Origin: Abelmoschus esculentus
Lineage: Eukaryota > Streptophyta > Magnoliopsida > Malvales > Malvaceae
Direction: 5' to 3'
Length of the DNA: 64,000 bases
Assembly: GCA_035048815.1 (NCBI GenBank)
Contig: JAUCBN010000003.1
Span: forward strand, 19,452,001-19,516,000
Position 1 is the first letter of the stretch. The number at the start of each line of letters is the position of its first letter. Positions 23,552 through 33,584 of this stretch are shown in pieces. The notes beneath the pieces are model-generated. The model did not search any database. It saw only the letters and a program-made list of their open reading frames with translations, and had not been told where the DNA came from. The translations under genes were made by a program, and so were the position numbers.

Positions 23552-24470
23552 GTTGCGAGTGTAATGTCCTATGCAAATCGAGTGCAAGTATAAACTTATT
23601 GTCAAGTTATAGTATAAAAGATATCGTTCTCCACAAGGATTTTTTTACTTTCACAATTTATTATCCTACACAAGAAAAGTAAAGAACACAAGTAATTTGA
23701 TTTGAGTATTGGGTTTAAACTAAAGAAAATAACTAAAACTAGTAAACTAAATATTTGAGAAATCAAGTTGAGAAAGTAGGCTAAATTAGATTGGTTTGTA
23801 GTGTGAAATAAGAACGCAATTGTTTCGGTCTTATAATGCAAAGTTAACTTGGCTACCTTGGCGGGTTGCTAAAGAGTCACCATGATGGGTTGCTTTGGCT
23901 GACTCGACGATTTTATGCCCGAGAAGCTAAGTTATAACTTCAAAGTTTGACAGAACGTCCCTTAATGATTCCTTCTGATTCCTAATTCGGAATGCTATTG
24001 ATGATCAAATCTTAATAATACCTTCTAACGTGAATCAAGGATGAACACTAATTAATATTACGCTCCTATTAGCTGCTGAAACTAGAACTTATCCCTAAGC
24101 CGAATTAATCTTTATCGAATTGGAAAAAATCGTGTTTATTTTTTCGTGAATCTAACTTTCCCCATATTAAACAAATAGATTTTCCTTACAAACTTCTCTC
24201 ACGAGATTGAGTGTAAGAAATAGTAGAAACCAAGAATAAACAAACATTGAATTTGTAAATTGCATTAACAAAAACTTAAACAAAGCACAAACGTCTTCTC
24301 ACAACTACTCCATAACTTAATATTATCCCTAAGGGAATTTAGAACATAATGAAGATGATAGATGACAAAGGATTCTAAAGAATGGCTCTCAGATACTAGG
24401 TTACAAGGTATATGCTCTCCTCATAGGTTATGGTATTTGTAAGGCTTGACCTAAGTCAAATCCTTATTGA
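23552..24470 (-). mobile_element. Athila-type LTR fragment, minus strand
   Basis: It has the same layout as the minus-strand LTR at 6192-7441: GTGCAAGT, a run to AGATATCGT-CTCCACAAGGAT, then CTTATCCCTAAGCCGAATTA and CCAAGAATAAACAAAC further in. Sequence similarity is only moderate, so it belongs to another subfamily. No PBS or domain is attached. Confidence 0.55.
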
Positions 24471-25752
24471 AGTAGGATTACGTAAAAACCCAAAAATGAG
24501 TCTTGAAGTTTATAGGTCGGTTTATAAGTCTACTGAATCGGTTTAGTCGGTTAAGCCTATTTCGGGATTAAATTCTTAGAAATTAGTTTTTGATGAAAAT
24601 AAATCTTTTAATAATATTCTAAAATTCTTATTTGACATATAATTGACTTTGGTCAAATAAATTTTGAAAATTGACCCTATCCTAGAGATTTTGAAATTAG
24701 TGACTATTTTATAAAAATTAAAAATTTAGTGACTAAATAGCGATTGGGCCAAAACTTTGAATCTTTAAGGGTATTTGATCCAATCCTAATCCTATTTGAT
24801 ATAAACCTTCCAAGAGTCTATATAAACAACTTTTAATCCTTGTTTTAACCTAAGTAATCAAAAATTCCCTAATTTTGATCAAAAAGCTAAAAATTCACTT
24901 TTAAAAATTAACATTTCTTTAAATTTCGGTTTCTTCTTTTTAAAAGGCAGCCTATTCATCATCATTTCAATATAAATGTTCATTCTTTTTAATAAAATTT
25001 CTTTGTTTTAATTTGTTATAATTTTCTTCTTCAAAATCTCTTCGTTTTTCTATAGATTTTCTTATTTTTAAACCTTAGAAGGAGATTGGATCAATTTTGG
25101 AGGTGAGAATAATACAAACCTATGAAAACTAAATTTCTTTAATGAAATTCCTAAGTTCTTGGTTTATTGCAATAATCTTTAAAGTCTTGAATCAATAAAA
25201 TCGTTTTTCTTGATAAAAATTCTATTGTTTTCTTGATTTTTGTTCAAAGATTATACATGGATATTTTTGATGACTAAATACATGAATCTTGAAGTGTTTA
25301 GATATAATTAAGGTGGCTTTTAAGTATCTAATCTTGGACCTAAGGTTTAGATGGTGTTTGGAGAGGTTTTCAGTGAGTTTCGGTTAAGTTTTATGTTGAT
25401 TTTAGGGGTTGTTTAGTATTGGTTCGACTTGATGGATGTTTGAGTGCGTTTTAATGAAATAAACCCTCTGATTTTGATGCTTGAATCATGTCAAGAGGTA
25501 TAAGAAGTTTAAGGGAGATCGAAAAGCCAAATCACCTTTTTGGGTGACTTGTCGAGCAAGTTTCGGTAAATCAGTAAATGGATTAAGACGGATGCCAATT
25601 CGGCAGTGTTTTTAATGTATTTTCAAAGGTTTGAGGTGTATGGAAGGTGTGAAAAACTTCCTATACTCGGAAGTAAGTTTAAAATATTACTTCTGAAAGG
25701 TTTCTATATTATGCCTTATTTTTATTATGATTAGTCATGCTCGTGTTATACT
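24471..25752 (+). mobile_element. diverged long LTR (left part), target of the Athila-like composite
   Basis: The order of short landmarks follows the plus-strand long LTR at 60518. A CGGGATTAAA start-like area is followed by TTAGTGACTAAAT, a UTR-like block, then ATGGAAGGTGTGAAAAACTT (compare ATGGAAGAGTGTGAAAACCT at 61858). No coding domain was seen. The rest of this LTR resumes at 52555, after the composite. Confidence 0.5.
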
Positions 25753-25757
25753 TGTGT
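25753..25757. repeat. target-site duplication TTGTG, left
   Basis: It is identical to 52550-52554. It directly precedes the TGATGAGTGCC start of the first Athila-like LTR, and the copy at 52550 directly follows the CACGCATCA end of the last LTR. Confidence 0.8.
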
Positions 25758-26718
25758 GATGAGTGCCTAAAAAGTAGTTATTTACTACCCTTCTCATGAT
25801 ACTTTATGCATCTATTATACACCAACTTGAACTGAAATATGGACTCTTTGCGCAAGTATTGGATATTCCATTATCATTACTTACAAAGTCAATATTTATA
25901 TAGAATGTAGATATTATTAAATATTCTATACATGCAGGAATATCTAGGGCAGAAGCGGCAGCGAAGCAATGTTGAGGCTGAGGCAGAAGACAAGGCCGCG
26001 ACAGAATCCAGTGTGGCAGCACCAATAATGGAGACGCAATGAAAGATAAAAAAATAGAGAATATTCTGGAAGATGCATCGCACCAATTGGACCAGGCTAG
26101 CGCGCTAAAAGCCCAAGTCAAAGACCAAGCAAGAAAACCCTTCTAGAAGGCGGCAAACATGGAAATATCAAATCCCTTGAAGAAGACTTGTTTCCTACTC
26201 CAAGTTGAAGTCTATTTAGGAAATGTTTTCCCTAGGTTAAGACTATATATATCCTAGCCGGCCACATTGTTTAGAGAGCCGATTTTTAGAGAAAACCTTT
26301 CTCCCTAAGAATTGTACCTAAATGACAATATGTTCTAAATTTCTTAGGGATAGGTGAAGGTTGTCGATATTAGTGAGAGGAGATTGATTCTTATTTCTTT
26401 GTTCTTATGAAATAATAATATCAAAGTTTGCTTATCCTATTGTCATTCTTTATTCTTACATTCAAGCTCGAGAGAGAAGTTCATAAGTAATCTATCTATC
26501 TAGCATCGAGAGGTATAGATTCACGAAAGGGATAAGTACGGTGTTGTAGATACTAACTCGGCTTAGAGATAAGTTAAGAGTTTCAACAGCTAAAAGAAGT
26601 GTTGAATTAGTTGGTGGTTATCGTTGATTTATGCCGAGAGGTATCGTCAAGGACTGGTCATCAACAACACTCTGACTTAGAGATAAGCAGAGTCAACTAC
26701 GGAGCTTTGTTGAACTTT
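25758..26718 (+). mobile_element. LTR 1 of the composite, truncated at its 3' side
   Basis: It aligns to the LTRs of element B from the TGATGAGTGCC start to TTTGNTGAACTTT, about 960 bases. After that it passes abruptly to polyprotein-coding sequence. The last 400 or so LTR bases, PBS, gag and protease are missing. The shared TATA region reads ACTATATATATCC near 26240. Confidence 0.8.
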
Positions 26719-27040
26719 TATTTTAAGTTCAATGTTTTTCTATGCTGAAAAATCATGATAATCCAGAAGAATGCCAAGTATCAGAAAACTTTGACGAGGA
26801 CTTGATACAACCATGTTTGGAAAACAACTGCCTCGGCAGCGTCATCAGCAATTTGACGCATCACTGCCTCGGCAGTTCAGAGGATGATTGCTATACCCAT
26901 GCTCTGAACAAAGCATATGAAGTTGATAGCCTTGAGGAAAAGGAAATCGAGGAAGCAAACTGGACAACCCACTTTCCAAGTAAGCACTTTGAACCTCTGA
27001 ATTATCTAAGAAAGGAGCCCACTAGTATGGAACCAGTAAT
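26719..27040 (+). pseudogene. protease-RT linker of an Athila-like polyprotein
   Basis: The segment starts with KFNVF-like codons normally found just after protease, then after a frame change reads NPEECQVSENFDEDLIQPCL, LEEKEIEEANWT and HFEPLNYLRKEPTSMEPVI. This acidic linker usually joins protease to reverse transcriptase in Athila polyproteins. It continues after element B at 34960 with TEIKTLPANLKYVYLG, which proves that B landed inside this coding region. Beyond 27040 the open frame runs by chance into the B LTR. Confidence 0.75.
27036..27040. repeat. target-site duplication GTAAT of element B, left
   Basis: GTAAT here is repeated exactly at 34955-34959. Removing B and one copy restores an uninterrupted linker-to-RT reading frame. 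Confidence 0.9.
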
Positions 27041-28410
27041 TGATGAGTGCCTAAAAGATAGTTATTTACTACCCTTCTCATGGTACTTTAAGCATCTAAT
27101 ATACACCCACTTGAACCGAATTATGAACTCTTTGCGTAAATATTGAATATTCTGTTATCATTACTCACAAAGTCAATCTTTATAGAGAATGTAAATATTA
27201 TTACATATTCTGTACATGAAGGAAAATCCAGAGCCGAAGCGGTAGAGAAGCAGTGTTGTGGCCAAGGCAGAAGACAAGGCCGCGGTAGAATCTAGTGTGG
27301 CAGCACCAACAATGGAGGCGCGATGAAAGATAAAAATATAAAGAATATTCTGGAAGATGTAGCGCACCAATTGGACCAGGCTAGTGCGCTAAAAGCCCAA
27401 TTCAAAGACCAAGCGGGAAAACCCTTCTGGAAAGCAGCAAACTTGGAAATATCAGATTCTTTGAAGAAGACTTGTTCCCTACTCCAAGTTGAAGTCTATT
27501 TAGGAAAGGTTTGCCCTAGGTTAAGACTATAAATACCTTAGCCGGCCACATTGTCTAAGAGAGCCAATTTTTAGAGAAACCCTTCCTTCCTAAAAATTGT
27601 ACTTAACGATAATATGTTCTAAACTTCTTAGGGATAGGTGAAGATTTTCGATATTAGTGAGAGGAGATTGATTCTTGTATCTTTGTTCTTATATAATAAT
27701 AATATCAAAGTTTGCTTATCCTATTGCCATTCTTTGTTCTTGTACTCAATCCCGAGAGGGAAGTTTGCAAGTAATCTATTTATCTAGCATCAAGAGGTGT
27801 AGATTCACGAAAGGGATAAGTACGGTGTTGTAGACACTAACTCGACCTAGACTCTTTGGAAGCCCAGGAGATAGGTTAAGAGTTTCAACAACTAAAAGAA
27901 GTGTTGGATTGGTTGGTGGTTATTGTTGATTTACGCCAAGAGGTATCGTCAAGAACTGGTCATCAACAGCACTCTGACTCAGAGATGAGCTGAGTCACTT
28001 ACGGACACTTTGCTGAACTTTGATACTTCTGCCCAAGAGCAAGAGATTACCGCGACAGAAGAACACCAATATTGCCGAGGCGATATCTGCAGTACTATCA
28101 AAGCAGTGTTGTGTGATTGCATTGGACAAGAAGAAGATCAATTGAATCCATTAATTGACGCAACTAGATCCTACCCACTTTCTCTATAATCGTTCTCAAC
28201 CTTTTATTTTATGTTTTGTTTTTTAATTATTTAGTTAGATAAAGTAAATCAACTTATTTGTGTTTTTACTTTATTTTCAAGAGCAAGGAAACAAAGGAAG
28301 ACATATTAAGTATATCAATCCCTGTGGAGACGATACACGATATACTTATCATTTTATTACTTGACGACGTATACACTTGCACTCAAATTGCGCTTATACC
28401 TCACGCATCA
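27041..28410 (+). mobile_element. 5' LTR of element B
   Basis: 1370 bases, TGATGAGTGCC...CTCACGCATCA. It contains a TATAAATA box at 27528-27535. A 69-codon open frame (27323-27532, MKDKNIKNILEDVAHQLDQA...) is kept at the same place in the 3' LTR (33867-34076). Confidence 0.9.
27528..27535 (+). promoter_or_regulatory. TATA box of the element B 5' LTR
   Basis: TATAAATA at LTR offset 487 lies in a GACTATAAATACC context. The 3' LTR has the same octamer at the same offset (34072-34079). Transcription of the element would start about 30 bases downstream. Confidence 0.7.
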
Positions 28411-28416
28411 AGTTTT

Positions 28417-28434
28417 TGGCGCCGTTGCTGGGGA
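28417..28434 (+). promoter_or_regulatory. primer binding site of element B (tRNA-Asp type)
   Basis: TGGCGCCGTTGCTGGGGA begins six bases after the LTR end. TGGCGCCGTTGCCGGGGA, complementary to the 3' end of tRNA-Asp, is the usual Athila primer site; one base differs. Confidence 0.85.
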
Positions 28435-28548
28435 CTGACAACTAAATTTTGTTTTCTTTAATTTTCTTGCTTTTTAACTATTCGTTATCTAACTTTAATT
28501 TTAATTACTTATTTATTTTATTTTTACTAACTTTAATTTATTTGGTTT

Positions 28549-31113
28549 ATGACTAGGGCAAATCCGAGTGGACCATTGTACGAGTTGGATCCTGAGATTG
28601 AACGTACAAGACACTATCTAAGACGCAATCTGTTCTAAGTCATGGATAATCCGCCAAGAGGACAAATTCCACCTGTTGATCATAATGTACTACCGCCAGC
28701 AATGCCACAACAGCCAATGCCGCAGCCATTGCCGAGGCAGCCCACTGTTAGAGACTATCTGATGGAAGGTTTAAACAGACTCAACCCTGGCGTAGTCACA
28801 CCAGAAATCGAAGCAACTCACTTTGAGCTCAAACTAGTGATGTTCAACATGTTGAACACAATTGGACAGGTTAGTGGGTCTGCTACTGAAGATGCAAGAC
28901 AACATCTCAAATCTTTCATGGAAGTATGCAACTCTTTCAAGATTCAAGGAGTCCATGAAGATATTCTACGATTAAAATTGTTCCCCTATTCACTGAGGGA
29001 TAGGGCGAAAACTTGGTTGAATGGTATTCCAGTAGGATCCATAGGATCTTGGGAGGAACTCTGCTGAGAATTCATTACGAGGTTCAATCCGATAAATCTC
29101 TATGACCGCATTCATAATGAAATCACATCATTCTGGCAAGATGAAGATGAACCGATGTATGAGGCATGGGAACGTTATAGAGAACTATTAAATAAATGCT
29201 CACTATATGGTTTTCCCTTGTGGACGCAAGTCTCCATGTTCTATAATGCTACTAATGCCTTCACAAGGATGATGCTAAATGCTTCTATAAATGAGACACT
29301 TTTAGATAGAGCACCCGCGAAGGCCATTGAAATTCTAAACAAACTCGCAAGGAACGATTTCCAATTTCCCACATCAAGGCGAGGACGAAAGAGACGTCAT
29401 GCCACAGCCCATGAAATAGATACATCAAGTTCGGTGGTAACACAATTGGCTTCTCTGACTAAGATGGTTCAGAATATGCAAGCCCAAAGAAACGTACATG
29501 AGGTTAAGGCAGTTAACTCATCGGACTACATGCCAGATGAGGAGACCAACCTATATGTTGGAAACTATAACAAAAACAATCCAATGATGTCCAACAATTA
29601 TAACTCATCTTGGAAAAGGCATCCGAACATCTCATGGAGTAACCCTAATAATGCCTTAAATCCAATTAATCAAGCCCCTGGATTCCAGCATCCAAGTCAG
29701 AACCTACCGCAGCAGAACACTCAGCAGCCCATGCCACAACAGTAGGTACAACAACAGTCTCTAAATGCATTGGTAGATTCTCTCACGACTTTCATGACAA
29801 AGACTGATGCTTACATGATGGAGAATAGCCGTTTCATGAAGCATACTGATGACTTCATGAACCGAACTGAGATGAGACTACAGAACCAGGAGGCCGCAAT
29901 AAAATCTCTAGAAACCCAAGTTGGTCAGTTCGCCCAACGACAAAACACTCGACCACCAGGGGGTTTACCTAGCAATACTGAAGTTGCTAAGGTGTTAGGC
30001 CACGAGCAATTTAAGGTAATCACAACCAGAAGTGGCCTACAATTGAAAAATAAAGAAGGAGCGTCAATCGAAAGAGTCCAACCATAAAAGTAACATCATG
30101 AGGACTCAGAAGCTGAACAGGACCCTACCGAAAGCTCTGCCATGGCAAAAGAACCAGCAGTATCAGAACCTTCCGCTGAGGCAGCTGCAGATAAGTTCAA
30201 CCCAGGTATTAAACTCAATATCTAAGGAAACCTGAAAGATATCAGACCACCATCTCTTTTTCCACAGAGGCTAAAAAAGCAGAAACAAGACCACCAATTT
30301 CAGAAATTCTTAGACATATTGAAGCAGGTCCTTATCAACTTGCCACTAGTTAAGGCTATTGAACAAATACCCAACTATGCTAAGTTTTTAAAGGATATAG
30401 TATCTAAACGATGAAGGCTAGGGGAATTTGAAATGGTGGCAGCCACTAAAGGTTTCATGGCCATGCTACATAATCGCATGCCACCCAAACTAAAAGATAC
30501 TAGATGCTTCACAATTCCTTGTGCAATTGGGGATGGTTATAAAGGAGAGTCCCTATGCGACTTGGGAGCGAGCATCAACCTAATGCCCAAATCAGTCTTT
30601 CAGAAACTTGGAATAGGACGAAAAAAACCAACAGTACTGCTCCAACTTGTAGATCGGTCCTATGTGCATCCTGAAGGCAAAATTGAGGATATTTTGGTGA
30701 AAGTTGACAAGTTTATATTTCCTGTCGACTTTCTTGTCCTTGATTGTGAGGTCGACGATAATGCACCGATCATATTAGGACGACCTTTCCTTGCTACTGG
30801 ATGCACCATCATCGATGTGGAAAATGGTGAGCTCACAATGCGGATAAATGATCAATAAGTCAAGTTGAACGCCTTCCATAATCTTCCAAATTCAAACGCT
30901 CGAGCAGAATGTAAGGCTCTCCATACACCGAATAAGGGTACTAAAACATCCTGTTTGGGCAGCATGCTCGACAGACTGTTCGGTAAAAGAATAAAATCTA
31001 AAGGAGAGTCCGAATGCATTGAAGGGACTGGCCAACTCATGGAGACAGATACGGGCCAGAAAAAGATAATGAAAGAGGGAGATGCATTCACATGCACTCC
31101 ACAAGTAACATAA
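28549..31113 (+). pseudogene. gag-protease polyprotein of element B (stop codons, no frameshift)
   Basis: One reading frame, 855 codons from ATG at 28549 to TAA at 31111, carries a whole gag-protease. Gag has the Athila block LMEGLNRLNPGVVTPEIEAT, then the capsid-like QHLKSFMEVCNSFKIQGVHE, LFPYSLRDRAKTWLNGIP and MYEAWERYRELLNKCSLYGF. A Pro/Gln/Asn-rich tail and a coiled-coil stretch near 29850 (MNRTEMRLQNQEAAIKSLET) follow. The aspartic protease (about 30433-30858) has CDLGASINLMPKSVF, with DLGA as the Athila active-site form, and IILGRPFLAT. The frame is interrupted by stops at about 28636, 29065, 29743, 30085, 30091, 30223, 30412 and 30856. No RT follows: after protease the frame has an 84-residue unrelated tail (HNLPNSNARAECKALH...) and ends. 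Confidence 0.85.
30433..30858 (+). pseudogene. Athila-type aspartic protease domain of element B
   Basis: This is the protease portion of the gag-protease frame, the longest stop-free stretch of it (141 residues). Landmarks are CFTIPCAIGDGYKGESLCDL ahead of the active site DLGASINLMP, the flap region YVHPEGKIEDILVKVDKFIF, and the helix motif APIILGRPFLATG. The active Asp is present. Retropepsins cut the polyprotein inside the particle. The domain ends at a TAA that replaces a Gln codon in the pattern NDQQV. Confidence 0.85.
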
Positions 31114-31585
31114 TCTCTTCCCTTCAATTTTAATTATTATATTAGGATTAATTTATATATTATTATTTTCAGTATTTTATGGTGTTATGCTTTATTTTTA
31201 GTATTTAATGTTTTTGTGTTTTTGTTCTATAAATAAAGCAGTGAATGCAGAAAAAATTATGCCACAGCAGAAAGTCTGCTATCGTGGCGTTACACTGTGT
31301 CAGAACCGCAGAATTCCTGATGGGCAAAAACATTGTAATGACTCTCTGCCGAGAAACCCGCCGTAGCAGTAACTGTGCATCAAGACAGTAAATGCCTAAC
31401 GACTATTTTTTAACAGTCATATTTTTTACAGCCTATATAAGCAGACTTATTTTTTTGCCTTATTTACTCTTGCATTCTTGCTAATTTTGCTTCTTTGAAA
31501 AATCTTGCTCTCACTATATTTTGAACTTTTCAGAACAGTTTCTATTTACTCTAGAATTTCTCAAACCACTCCCCACGAAAAATCA
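31114..31585 (+). other. non-coding gap between gag-protease and the second ORF of element B
   Basis: AT-rich, no domain. From 31284 on (CGTGGCGTTACACTGTGTCA) it is closely similar to 48431-48700 in the composite and includes GTCTATATAAGCAGAC-like words (31430-31446; 48580-48595). That could be an internal TATA box for a separate transcript of the second ORF. Confidence 0.5.
31428..31446 (+). promoter_or_regulatory. possible internal promoter (TATATAAGC) upstream of the second ORF
   Basis: CCTATATAAGCAGAC lies about 150 bases upstream of the ORF start at 31586. The same TCTATATAAGCAGAC is kept at 48580-48595, about 185 bases before the equivalent ORF in the composite. Conservation between copies supports function; expression is not shown. 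Confidence 0.35.
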
Positions 31586-32700
31586 ATGGCTTCTTACACA
31601 AGATTCGCCCCTGCCACTGTTGTTGACCGTTTCAACTGCTCGTTTGTTGCTCGGCAATTATGGGAAGTACAGGGATTTCAACAGAACAATGAAATATACT
31701 TCGGCATTGAATCATACTTGTTCAACAAGATTCAACATCAGGATTGGGAGGCTTTCTGCCTACAGCCTCCACCGGCGAATGCTACAATTATAAGAGAATT
31801 CTATGCGTATTGCCCAAGCAAGGACACCCTTTTTATCCACTGCCGAGGAGTTCCGGTCGAAGAAACGGATGAATACACACCAACTCGACAGGGATGTACA
31901 AGAGATTTCTGCCACCGAGTTATACAAATCACGCATGCAGAACCTGTTCAGGCAACGCCGTAGTAGTTCACTACCGACTTCACCGCCGGAGGGCAGTGTT
32001 CAACAGAAGCACCAGTCTTTGCCGAACCAGCTACCGCAGCGGACCCATACCAAGAAATTCTACAAAAGATAGCAACCATGGACCTTCCCCAACAATACTA
32101 CATGGAGTACCAGCGCGACTTCAATACGTCCATAGCCAACATAATGATGCAGAGCTTCCCACATCAAGGGGTATAATTTCTTGAATTCCCAGTCGATATG
32201 TTCGTTACTGCAGCACCTTACACTGATACAACACCTGACCAGAGTCGCAACCATTTTACCAGCCACAACCGCACTAATAGTTTCATGCTGTCGGACCGTC
32301 CAGGCCAGCAAGGTCTGCTGGAGTATCATCTACCAGTCAAAGGCCATCCAAGAGGCGAGCTATCTTTAACTCTCCCCAAAGGGAACCAATCCCTATGCCC
32401 AATCTCAACAAGGATACGCTGTCTCACGAGATTGATGAATAAAACAGTTCATCCCATGAATCAGCAATACCCACTGCCATGGCAGGAGGCAGAACAGAAA
32501 TCATGGACACAAACAATATGGACGAGGTGGAAGAAGGGGATGAGGTTACGACACTGACGCACTGCACACTGCCCAGTAGAGTTCAGCCGCATCGCAAGGC
32601 AAAACAACAACAATCACCAGCACAAGGATCTAGACGAAAGGCACCAGCAACAAGGCCTAGGAGAATGATCCGTACAAGCAGCTCCTTGGAGTCATTATAA
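31586..32700 (+). pseudogene. 'putative plant transposon protein' ORF of element B, internally deleted
   Basis: The start MASYTRFAPATVVDRFNCSF is followed by ARQLWEVQGFQ and ANATIIREFYAYCPSKDTLF. This is the N-terminal half of a plant protein family usually annotated as 'putative plant transposon protein' (I believe Pfam PF20167, from memory). Compared with 48773-49944, about 125 codons after HCRG are missing and the frame rejoins at VPVEETDEYT. Stops follow at 31962, then several frame changes. The remaining text (ADPYQEILQ, MEYQRDFNTSIANIMMQSF, basic tail near 32590-32690) still aligns to the other copy. The protein's role is unknown. It occupies the position where Athila elements can carry a third, env-like ORF. 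Confidence 0.7.
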
Positions 32701-33567
32701 ATATTTCCTTTACTACTTTTGTTTATTTACATATTTTAATTGTTGTTTGCCTTATATTTTGAGCAATGAGGACAATGCTCGGTTTGAGTTTTGGGGAGAT
32801 TGTAGGTGCAGAAGTACTGCCGAGGCTACCAACTGCTGCGACATTACCATAAATGGAGTAATTTTTTTCTGAAATTTTTTTAATATTATCTTTTCTTGAA
32901 TTTATGTTTGTAATCTTGCACTATCCTACGTCAGCTTTGCTTTAGTTTACTCCTTTAAGGCTATAGAAATCTTTCTCCTTACCATGGCCAAGTTCTGTTT
33001 TGAAGGGATAACCATACGATACTCATGGAATAAAACTTAGAAGCTTGCTTTAGGGTTAGAAAGAAAATAAACACTTTTTGGACTTGTTTGATTTAGGAGA
33101 TTTTTTAATAAACTTAGGTGATAAAGACTTAGAACCTTTTGGAAAAATAACTAAAGGTGCCTATCACCGACTCTAGTTTTGCTCTCCTTCGTGCTAGAGG
33201 TGCCTGAAACTTGCTCTAGTATGCTAAATAGGTGGTTAATAAGAAAAAGAAAATAGAATACGCATATCTTGAGGTACCCGAAATTGGCTCAAGACTTGTT
33301 GTTTTAAGGAGACAACTTTAGTCCATGATTCTATTTATCTTGAACTTAGAGTTTATCTAAGAAAGCCTTGAATCAGCCTTGTACATAAAACGCACACACT
33401 CACCTAGCCTTATAGCTTGTTTCTTAGTAAAAGTCTTTGGGTAGACTAATGGCTAAAACGGAGAGATAAACATGACCATGGTGGGGAGAATAGATGGAAA
33501 AGTAAGACCAAAGGGGAGTAAGGTTCGGCAATTTAATGTTTGGCATTGCTTGAGGACAAGCAATAGT
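32701..33567 (+). other. conserved 3' UTR of element B
   Basis: Non-coding, but highly similar to 38100-38970 and 50330-51190. It contains a first polypurine cassette (GAGTTTTGGGGAGATTG at 32785-32801) and three variants of AGGTGCCYGAAACTGGCTCTAG near 33150, 33198 and 33273. It ends with a second cassette next to the LTR. The conservation across elements with different coding content points to cis-acting signals. Confidence 0.7.
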
Positions 33568-33584
33568 TCGAGTTTGGGGGTATT
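33568..33584 (+). promoter_or_regulatory. polypurine tract of element B
   Basis: TCGAGTTTGGGGGTATT lies immediately before the 3' LTR. It is the expected primer site for plus-strand synthesis. A TGAGGACAAGCAATAG element precedes it. Confidence 0.65.

Noticed and set aside
27041..27146. C-terminus of the open frame at 26742-27146
   Set aside because: From DECLKDSYLL onward it is LTR sequence; the same peptide appears at every LTR start (for example 33588). The real coding segment ends at the insertion point.
29060..29070. In-frame TGA in gag as programmed readthrough
   Set aside because: Many other stops occur in the same frame, and element E has an Arg codon at this position, so mutation is the simpler explanation.
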